From Oharaeibacter diazotrophicus (GTDB lineage Bacteria; Pseudomonadota; Alphaproteobacteria; Rhizobiales; Pleomorphomonadaceae): a stretch of 64,000 nt of DNA. This document shows positions 17,704 through 26,600 of this stretch, piece by piece. The stretch lies in NCBI RefSeq assembly GCF_004362745.1, contig NZ_SNXY01000012.1, forward strand, positions 90,640 to 154,639, given 5' to 3'. The translations under genes were made by a program, and so were the position numbers. The number at the start of each line of letters is the position of its first letter. Within the stretch, counting starts at the first letter, position 1. The notes under the pieces were generated by a model that made no database searches, was not told where the DNA came from, and was given only the letters and a program-made list of their open reading frames with translations.

Positions 17704-18705
17704 ATGAGCTACACGCCGATCAAGTTCCACCAGACCGGCACCCACACGCTGGGCAACCGGCTGCTGGCGCCCGAGGACCGCACGGTGCAGTCCTCCCTGG
17801 ACCGGGCCAACGCGCTCTCCTGCGGCCACCGCGCCTGCCAGGGCTGCGGCGAGGCGCTCGGCGCGCGCTACGCCGTCGACGCCGCGATGGCCGCGGCCGG
17901 GCGCGACCTCGTCGCCGCCAACGCCACCGGCTGCCTCGAGGTGTTCTCGACGCCCTATCCGGAGACGTCCTGGCAGCTGCCGTGGATCCATTCGTTGTTC
18001 GGCAACGCCGCGGCGGTCGCCACCGGCATCGCCGCGGCGATGAAGGTCAAGGGCCGGTCGACCCGGGTGATCGCCCAGGGCGGCGACGGCGGCACCACGG
18101 ACATCGGCTTCGGCTGCCTCTCCGGCATGTTCGAGCGCGACGACGACGTGCTCTACGTCTGCTACGACAACGAGGCCTACATGAACACCGGCGTGCAGCG
18201 CTCCTCGGCGACGCCGCCGGCCGCGCGCACCGCCACGACGGTCGCCGCCGGGCCCGAACCCGGCAACCGCTTCGGCCAGGGCAAGGACGTGCCGCGGATC
18301 GCGCTCGCCCACGAGATCCCCTACGTCGCCACCGCCACCGTCGCCAACCTGCGCGATCTCGAGGCCAAGGTGGAGAAGGCGATGGGCTTTCGCGGCGCCC
18401 GCTACGTCCACGTGCTGGTGCCGTGCCCGCTCGGCTGGGGCACGCCGTCCGACCAGACGATCCGGATCGCCCGCCTCGCGGTCGAGACCGGCCTGTTCCC
18501 GGTGTTCGAGGCCGAGCACGGCGAGATCACCGGCACGCTGAAGATCCGCGAGAAGCGCCCGGTCGAGGACTATCTCCGTCCGCAGAAGCGCTTCGCCCAC
18601 CTGTTCTCGCCGGAGCCGGCGACCGCGACGATCGCCCGCCTGCAGGCGATCGCCGACCGCAACGTCGCCCGCTACGGGCTCCTCGATCCGGCCGCCGAGG
18701 TCTGA
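17704..18705 (+). CDS. porB: 2-oxoacid (pyruvate):ferredoxin oxidoreductase, beta subunit
   Basis: 333 residues, 15 bases after porA. It binds thiamine diphosphate and Mg2+ through GGDGGTTDIGFG and, about 30 residues on, CYDNEAYMNTG. Cysteines CGHRACQGCGEAL and ATGCLEVFSTPYP fit the [4Fe-4S] ligand pattern of PorB. Together with PorA it forms the active site; electrons go on to the ferredoxin domains, which here are in the next gene. Confidence 0.92.
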   Translation: MSYTPIKFHQTGTHTLGNRLLAPEDRTVQSSLDRANALSCGHRACQGCGEALGARYAVDAAMAAAGRDLVAANATGCLEVFSTPYPETSWQLPWIHSLFGNAAAVATGIAAAMKVKGRSTRVIAQGGDGGTTDIGFGCLSGMFERDDDVLYVCYDNEAYMNTGVQRSSATPPAARTATTVAAGPEPGNRFGQGKDVPRIALAHEIPYVATATVANLRDLEAKVEKAMGFRGARYVHVLVPCPLGWGTPSDQTIRIARLAVETGLFPVFEAEHGEITGTLKIREKRPVEDYLRPQKRFAHLFSPEPATATIARLQAIADRNVARYGLLDPAAEV

Positions 18706-18708
18706 ACC

Positions 18709-20328
18709 ATGGACAAGCCCTTCGCCATCACCCTCGAGGTCGGCTCGAGCCGCGCCAACCACACAGGTTCGTGGCGCACGATGCGGCCGGTCTACGCCGA
18801 CCACCTGCCGCCCTGCAACGCCGCCTGCCCGGCCGGGGAGAACATCCAGGGCTGGCTCTACCTCGCCGAGGAGGGCCGCTACGAGGAGGCCTGGCGCCGC
18901 CTCGTCGAGGACAACCCGCTGCCGGCGGTGATGGGGCGGGTCTGCTACCATCCGTGCGAGAGCGCCTGCAACCGCGCCAAGCTCGACGCCGCCGTCGGCG
19001 TCAACTCGGTCGAGCGCTTCCTCGGCGACCTCGCGATCGAGAAGGGCTGGCACTTCGATCCGCCGGCGGCGCCGACCGGCCGGCGCGTTTTGGTCGTGGG
19101 GGCCGGTCCCTCCGGCCTGTCGGCCGCCTACCACCTCGCGCGGCTCGGCCACGCGGTCGAGATCCGCGACGCCGCCCCCGCGGCCGGCGGCATGATGCGC
19201 TACGGCATCCCGAAATACCGCCTGCCGCGCGAGGTGCTCGACGCCGAGGTCGCCCGGATCGAGGCGCTCGGCGTGCGCGTCGTCACCGGCGCCCGGGTCG
19301 ACGACGTCGAGGCGGCGATGACCGGCTTCGACGCCGCCTTCCTCGCCGTCGGCGCCCACATCGGCCGGCGCGCCTACGTGCCGGCGGGCGAGAGCGCGCG
19401 CATCCTCGACGCGGTCTCGGTGCTCGCCGCCATGGAGGGCGGGGAGAAGCCGATGCTCGGCCGCCGCGTCGTCGTCTACGGCGGCGGCAACACCGCCATG
19501 GACGTGGCGCGCACGGTCAAGCGGCTCGGCGCCGACGAGGCGGTGGTGGTCTACCGCCGCACCCGCGACCGCATGCCGGCGCACGACTTCGAGGTCGCCG
19601 AGGCGATCGACGAGGGCGTCACGATGAAGTGGCTCTCGACCATTGCCCATGCCGACGGCGGCGCGATCACGATCGAGAAGATGGCGCTCGACGGCGCCGG
19701 CCGGCCGGTGCCGACCGGCGAGTTCGAGGAACTCGCCGCCGACAGCGTCGTACTGGCGCTCGGCCAGGACGTCGACCTCTCGCCGCTCGACCGCGTGCCG
19801 GGCCTCGCGGTGAGCGACGGCGTCGTCGCCGTCGACGCCCGGATGATGACGGGGCGTCCGGGCCTCTTCGCCGGCGGCGACATGGTGCCGTCCGAGCGCA
19901 CGGTGACGGTGGCGGTCGGTCACGGCAAGAAGGCGGCGCGCAACGTCGACGCGTGGCTGCGCGGCGAGACTCCGGCCGTGGCCGAGCGGCACGCCGAGGC
20001 CGGCTTCGAGCGGCTCAACACCTGGTACTACACCGCCGCCCCGCGGCGCGAACGCGAGATGCTCGACGCCGCCCGTCGCACCACCTCCTTCGACGAGGTC
20101 GTGCTCGGCCTCGACGAGACCACCGCGCTGTTCGAGGCGCGGCGCTGCCTGTCCTGCGGCAACTGCTTCGAGTGCGACAACTGCTACGGCATCTGTCCCG
20201 ACAACGCGGTGGTCAAGCTCGGACCCGGCAACCGCTTCCGGATCGACTACGACTTCTGCAAGGGCTGCGGCCTGTGCGCCGCGGAGTGTCCGTGCGGGGC
20301 GATCGACATGGTGGCCGAGGCGGTCTGA
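18709..20328 (+). CDS. GltD-like NAD(P)H:acceptor flavoprotein fused to a 2x[4Fe-4S] ferredoxin (Por delta)
   Basis: 539 residues, starting 3 bases after porB. An N-terminal iron-sulfur helical domain (PPCNAACPAGENIQ, GRVCYHPCESACNR) is followed by an FAD Rossmann motif (VLVVGAGPSGLSAAYHLA, residues about 127-145) and an NAD(P) motif (VVVYGGGNTAMDVARTVK, about 250). These are as in the glutamate synthase small chain. The last 65 residues form a two-cluster ferredoxin (CLSCGNCFECDNC...CP, then CKGCGLCAAECPCG), the part usually called PorD. It probably lets the oxidoreductase exchange electrons with NAD(P)H as well as soluble ferredoxin. It is not a true glutamate synthase subunit, since no gltB is nearby. 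Confidence 0.88.
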   Translation: MDKPFAITLEVGSSRANHTGSWRTMRPVYADHLPPCNAACPAGENIQGWLYLAEEGRYEEAWRRLVEDNPLPAVMGRVCYHPCESACNRAKLDAAVGVNSVERFLGDLAIEKGWHFDPPAAPTGRRVLVVGAGPSGLSAAYHLARLGHAVEIRDAAPAAGGMMRYGIPKYRLPREVLDAEVARIEALGVRVVTGARVDDVEAAMTGFDAAFLAVGAHIGRRAYVPAGESARILDAVSVLAAMEGGEKPMLGRRVVVYGGGNTAMDVARTVKRLGADEAVVVYRRTRDRMPAHDFEVAEAIDEGVTMKWLSTIAHADGGAITIEKMALDGAGRPVPTGEFEELAADSVVLALGQDVDLSPLDRVPGLAVSDGVVAVDARMMTGRPGLFAGGDMVPSERTVTVAVGHGKKAARNVDAWLRGETPAVAERHAEAGFERLNTWYYTAAPRREREMLDAARRTTSFDEVVLGLDETTALFEARRCLSCGNCFECDNCYGICPDNAVVKLGPGNRFRIDYDFCKGCGLCAAECPCGAIDMVAEAV

Positions 20329-20491
20329 ACAGGGCGAAGGACATGGCCGGAAGTTGCGGTGCGGGACGGAAATGCCCGCGATCCCTCGCGGCATCCGACG
20401 ATGCGCCGTCGTTGACGGTCACTTAAGCAACCTGTCGGAAATCCAGGATCTCGGCCGTTTTTCGCCGATTTGTTTCCGCTGTCGCCGGCTG

Positions 20492-20506
20492 TTAACGGCC
20501 ATTTAA
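20492..20506 (+). promoter_or_regulatory. CtrA-like box upstream of the giant repeat protein gene
   Basis: TTAA-CGGCCAT-TTAA matches the full CtrA consensus TTAA-N7-TTAA exactly and lies about 110 bases before the GTG start of the giant gene. TTAA is scarce in this GC-rich window. The rest of 20329-20614 is noncoding and somewhat AT-richer, consistent with a promoter. Confidence 0.6.
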
Positions 20507-20614
20507 ACCATGGGTCCCTAGTCTCCCGCTGGGATGGTGGATGCGGAGAGGTCGCCGCGTCCCGATGCGCGTCGGCGGCGGCGCGCTCGGCCATTTCCTT
20601 CGGAGGGTTGGGGC

Positions 20615-23600
20615 GTGACCACGATCAATCTCGGCGACAGCGGCAGCACGGGTACCTTCAGCAACGTCGACACGCTGACGGCGGGCACCGGATCCGACGT
20701 GATCACGTTGACGGGCGCCGTCACCGGCGGCCGGATCGACCTCGGTGCGGGCGACGACAGTCTGACCCTCGGCAGCGGCGGCAACACGGCCACCGTGACC
20801 AACGTCGAGACCCTGGTCGGCGGTTCCAGCACCGACGTGATCACCCTCGGTACGGCCGTGACCTCCGGCTCGATCGACCTCAAGGGTGGCAACGACCAGC
20901 TGACCCTCGCTGCCGGCGGCAACACCCTCACCGTCGTCAACGTCGAGACCCTGATCGGCGGCTCCGGCGCCGACGTCGTCACCCTCGGCACCGCCACGAC
21001 CCGCGGCCCGATCGACCTCGGTGCCGGCAACGACAGCCTGACCCTCGCCGACGGCGGCAACACCCTCACCGTCACCAACGTCGAGACGCTCGCGGGCGGC
21101 TCCGGGGCGGATGTGGTCAAGCTCGGCACGCGCTACGCCGGTTCGATCGATCTCGGCGGCGGCTCCGACAGCCTGACCCTCGCCAACGCGCTCAACACGG
21201 TCACGCTCTCCAACGTCGAGACCATCGTCGGCGGATCGAGCACCGACCTCGTCACCCTCGCCACCCAGTTCACCGGCGGCACGATCGACCTCGGCGCCGG
21301 CCTCGACCGGCTGGTGCTCGACGGCACGTCGAACAACACGCTCACCGCCGCCAACGTCGAGTCGATCACCGGCGGCGCCTCGTCCGACCTGGTCACCCTC
21401 TCGGGCGCGATCACCGGCGGCCGTTTCGATCTCGACGCCGGCAACGACATGCTCGCGCTCGGCGCCGGCGGCGTCACCGCGACCGTGACCAACGTCGAGA
21501 CGGTGGTCGGCGGCTCGGGCGTCAACGTGATCACCCTCGGCGGGTCGGTCACCACCGGCGTGTTCGACCTCGGCGCCGGCAGCGACAAGCTGACCCTCGC
21601 GGCCGGTGGCAACACCATCACCATCGGCAACGTCGAGACGATCGTCGGCGGTTCGGGTGCCGACGTCGTCTCGCTCGACGCGCCCGTGACGGGCACCGTC
21701 GACCTCGGCGCCGGTGCGGACAGCCTGACGCTCGGCGACCTGCGCAACACGCTGACGGTCACCAACGTCGAGACGATCACCGGCGGCGCGTCGAACGACG
21801 TGGTCAAGCTGGGCTCGCAGTTCACCGGCGGCACCATCGACCTGATGGGCGGCTCGGATTCGCTCACCCTCGGCAACTTCGTCAACACGCTGACGGTGAC
21901 CAACGTCGAGACCCTGGTGGGCGGCACCACCAACGACACCGTCACCCTCGGCAGCCAGATCACCGGCGGCTCGATCGACCTCGGCGCCGGCCTCGACAAG
22001 CTCACGCTCGACGGCGCGTCCAACAACACGCTGACCGTCGTCAACGTCGAGACCATCACCGGCGGTGCGTCCTCGGATCTCGTCACGCTCTCGGGCAGCG
22101 TCACCGGCGGCCGCGTCGATCTCGGCGACGGCAGCGACCGGCTCTCGCTCGGCACCGGCGGCGTCACCGCGACCGTCACCAACGTCGAGACGATCGTCGG
22201 CGGTACCGGCGTCAACGCGATCACCCTCGGCAATTCGATCACCGCGGGCTCGATCGACCTCGCGGCCGGCAACGACAAGCTGACGCTGGCGGCCGGCGGC
22301 AACACCATCACCGTGACCAACGTCGAGACCGTGATCGGCGGCTCGGGCGCCGACGTCGTCACCCTTGGCAGCGGCCTCGTCGGCACGGTCGACCTCGGCG
22401 CCGGCGCCGACGGGCTGACCTTCGCCGATGCCCGCAACACGGTGACGATCGCCAACGTCGAGACGATCACCGGCGGCGCGTCCTCCGACATCGTCACGCT
22501 CGGCACCCAGATCACCGCGGGCACGGTCGACCTCGCCGGCGGCTCCGACAAGCTGACGCTCGGCAATTTCGTCAACACGCTGACGGTGACCAACGTCGAG
22601 ACGCTGGTCGGCGGTTCGACCAACGACACCGTGACGCTCGGCGCCCAGATCACCGGCGGTTCGGTCGATCTCGGCAACGGCGGCGACAAGCTGACCCTCG
22701 ACGGCGCGTCCAACAACACGCTGACCGTCACCAACGTCGAGACGATCACCGGCGGCGCGTCGTCCGACCTCGTCACCCTCACCGGCAACCTGACGGGCGG
22801 CCGGATCGACCTCGGCGCCGGGGACGACCAGCTCTCGCTCGGCACCGGCGGCGTCACCGCGACGGTGACCAACGTCGAGACGATCGTCGGCGGCACTGGC
22901 GTCAACGTGATCACCCTCGGCGGCTCGATCACCACGGGCACGATCGACCTGGCGGCGGGCAGCGACAAGCTGACCCTCGCGGCCGGCGGCAACACGATCA
23001 CCATCACCAACGTCGAGACCATCGTCGGCGGCTCCGGCTCCGACGTCGTCACGCTCGGCAGCGCGATCGTCGGCTCGATCGACCTCGGCGCCGGCACCGA
23101 CGGCCTGATACTGGCCGACGCGCGCAACACCGTGACGATCTCCAACGTGGAGAGCCTCATCGGCGGCGCGTCGTCCGACGTGGTCAAGATCGGAACGCAG
23201 CTCACCGCCGGTCAGATCAACCTCGCCGGCGGCGCCGACACGCTCACCCTCGCCAACTTCGTCAACACGGTGTCGGTCGGCAACGTCGAGACGCTGATCG
23301 GCGGCTCGACCAACGACACCGTCGTCCTGATGGTCCAGATCACCGGCGGTGTGGTCGACCTCGGTGCCGGCGGCGACAAGCTGACGCTGGACGGCGCCTC
23401 CAACAACACGCTGACCGTCGGCAACGTCGAGACAATCACCGGCGGCGCGTCCTCCGACATCGTCACCCTGACCGGCAGCCTCACCGGCGGTCGCATCGAC
23501 CTCGACGCCGGCAACGACCAGCTCTCGCTCGGCACCGGCGGCGTGACCGCCACGGTGACCAACGTCGAGACGATCGTCGGCGGCTCCGGCGTCAACGTGA

Positions 23601-26600
23601 TCACCCTCGGCTCCTCGATCACCACGGGCACGATCGACCTCGCGGCCGGCAACGACAAGCTCACGCTGGCGGCGGGCGGCAACACCGTGACCGTCACCAA
23701 CGTCGAGACCATCGTCGGCGGCTCGGGCGCCGACGTCGTCACCCTCGGCAGCGGCCTCGTCGGCTCGATCGACCTCGGCGCCGGCGCCGACGGCCTGACG
23801 CTCGCCGACGCCCGCAACACCGTGACCGTCACCAACGTCGAGACGATCACCGGCGGCGCGTCCTCCGACATCGTCACGATCGCCACCCAGATCACGGCCG
23901 GCACGGTCGACCTCGGCGGCGGCTCCGACAAGCTGACGCTCGGCAACTTCGCCAACACGCTGACGGTCACCAACGTCGAGACCATCGTGGGCGGCTCCAC
24001 CGCCGACACGGTCACCCTCGGCGGCCAGATCACCGGCGGCTCGGTCGACCTCGGCACGGGCGCCGACAAGCTGACGCTCGACGGCGCGTCCAACAACACG
24101 CTGACGGTCACCAACGTCGAGACGATCACCGGCGGCGCGTCCTCCGACATCGTCACGCTGGCCGGCAACGTCACCGGCGGCCGTGTCGACCTCGGCGACG
24201 GCAACGACCAGCTTTCGCTTGGCACCGGCGGCGGCACCCTCACGGTGGTCAACGTCGAGACCATCGTCGGCGGCACCGGCGTCAACGTCATCACGCTCGG
24301 CAACTCGATCACGGCCGGCACGATCGACCTCGGTGCCGGCGGCGACAAGCTGACCCTGGCGGCCGCCGGCAACACGATCACGGTCACCAACGTCGAGACC
24401 ATCGTCGCCGGCGCCGGCGCCGACGTCGTCACCCTCGGCAGCGCCCTGGTCGGTTCGATCGACCTCGGCGGCGGCGCCGACGGCCTGACGCTGGCCGACG
24501 CGCGCAACACCGTGACGATCACCAACGTCGAGACCATCACCGGCGGCTCGTCCGTCGACGTGGTCAAGCTCGGCACGGCGATCACCGCCGGAACCGTCGA
24601 CCTGATGGGCGGTTCGGACTCGCTCACCCTCGGCAACTTCGTAAACACGCTCTCGGTGGCGAACGTCGAGACCCTGATCGGCGGCGCCTCGGCCGACACC
24701 GTCACGCTGACCGCGCAGATCACCGGCGGCCTGATCGACCTCGGCACCGGCGGCGACAAGCTGACGCTCGACGGCGCGTCCAACAACACGCTGACGGTCG
24801 GCAACGTCGAGACGATCACCGGCGGCGCGTCCTCCGACGTCGTCACCCTGACCGGCGCGCTCACCGGCGGCCGTGTCGACCTCGGCGCGGGCGTCGACTC
24901 GCTCAACCTCGGCGCCGGCGCGGTCACCGCGACGGTCACCAACGTCGAGACCATCGTCGGCGGCTCCGGCGTCAACGTGATCACCCTCGGGGCCTCGATC
25001 ACCGAGGGCTCGATCGACCTCGGTGCCGGCAACGACAAGGTCACGCTGGCGTCCGGGGGCAACACGCTGACGATCACCAACGTCGAGACCATCGTCGGCA
25101 CCACCGGCGCCGACGTGATCACCATCGGCGCGGGCCTCGGCGCCGGCTCGATCGACCTGGGCGCCGGCAACGACGCGCTGTTGCTCGCCAACGGCCGCAA
25201 CACCGTGACGATCACCAACGTCGAGACCATCCTCGGCGGCACCTCGACCGACGTGGTCAAGCTCGGCTCGCAGAACTCCGGCGGCACGATCGACCTCGGG
25301 GCCGGCACGGACACCCTGACGCTCGGCAACTTCGCCAACAGCATCGACGTCTTCAACGTCGAGACGATCATCGGCGGGTCGTCGAACGACGTCGTCCTGG
25401 TCGACACCCAGATGACCGGCGGTCTGATCGACCTCGGTGCCGGCGGCGACTGGGTGATGCTCTACTTGAACAGCAACAACACGGTGACCATCGCCAACGC
25501 CGAGACGATCGCCGGCGGCGAGTCCTCCGACATCGTCACGCTGTCCGGCAGCCTCACCCGCGGGATCATCGACCTCGAGGGCGGCAACGACCAGCTCAAC
25601 CTCGGCTCGGGCGGCATCACCGCGACGATCTTCAACGTCGAGACCATCGTCGGCGGGTCGGGCGTCAACGTGATCACGCTCGCCAACTCGATCACGGCGG
25701 GCACGATCGACCTCGCGGCCGGCAGCGACAAGCTGACGCTCGCGGCGGGCGGCAACACCATCACGATCACCAACGTCGAGACCATCGTCGGCGGCTCCGG
25801 CGCCGACGTGGTCACGGTCGGCAGCGCCTACGCCGGCACGATCGACCTCGGCGCCGGTGCCGACAAGCTGACGCTGGCCGACGCCCGCAACACGGTGACG
25901 ATCACCAACGTCGAGACCATCGTCGGCGGCTCGTCCGTGGACGTGGTCAAGCTCGGCACGGCGATCACCAGCGGCACCGTCGACCTGATGGGCGGCTCCG
26001 ACACCCTGACGCTCGGCAACTTCGTGAACACGCTGACCGTCACCAACGTCGAGACCCTGGTCGGCGGCACGTCGAGCGACACGGTCACCCTCGGTGTCCA
26101 GATCACCGGCGGCTCGGTCGACCTCGGCGCCGGCGGCGACAAGCTGACCCTCGACGGTTCGTCGAACAACACGCTGACCGTGGCGAACGTCGAGACGATC
26201 ACCGGCGGCGCCTCGTCCGACATCGTGACCCTCTCCGGTGCCCTCACCGGCGGGCGGATCGACCTCGACGCCGGCAGCGACCAGCTCTCGCTCGGCAACG
26301 GCGGCGTCACCGCCACCGTGACCAACGTCGAGACGATCGTCGGCGGCTCCGGCGTCAACGTGATCACCCTCGGCGCGTCGGTGACCGCCGGGACGATCAA
26401 CCTCGCCGGCGGCAACGACAAGCTGACGCTGGCGGCCGGCGGCAACACCATCACGGTCGCCAACGTCGAGACCATCGTCGGCGGCTCCGGTGCGGACGTC
26501 GTCACGATCGGCGCGGCGATGACCGGCACGGTCGACCTCGGCGCCGGCAACGACACGCTGACGCTCGGCAACTTCGTCAACTCGGTGACGCTGTCGAACG

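Noticed and set aside
18709..20328. Glutamate synthase small subunit (gltD)
   Set aside because: The fold is shared, but there is no gltB, and the C-terminal two-cluster ferredoxin and tight linkage to porCAB fit an oxidoreductase electron-transfer subunit.
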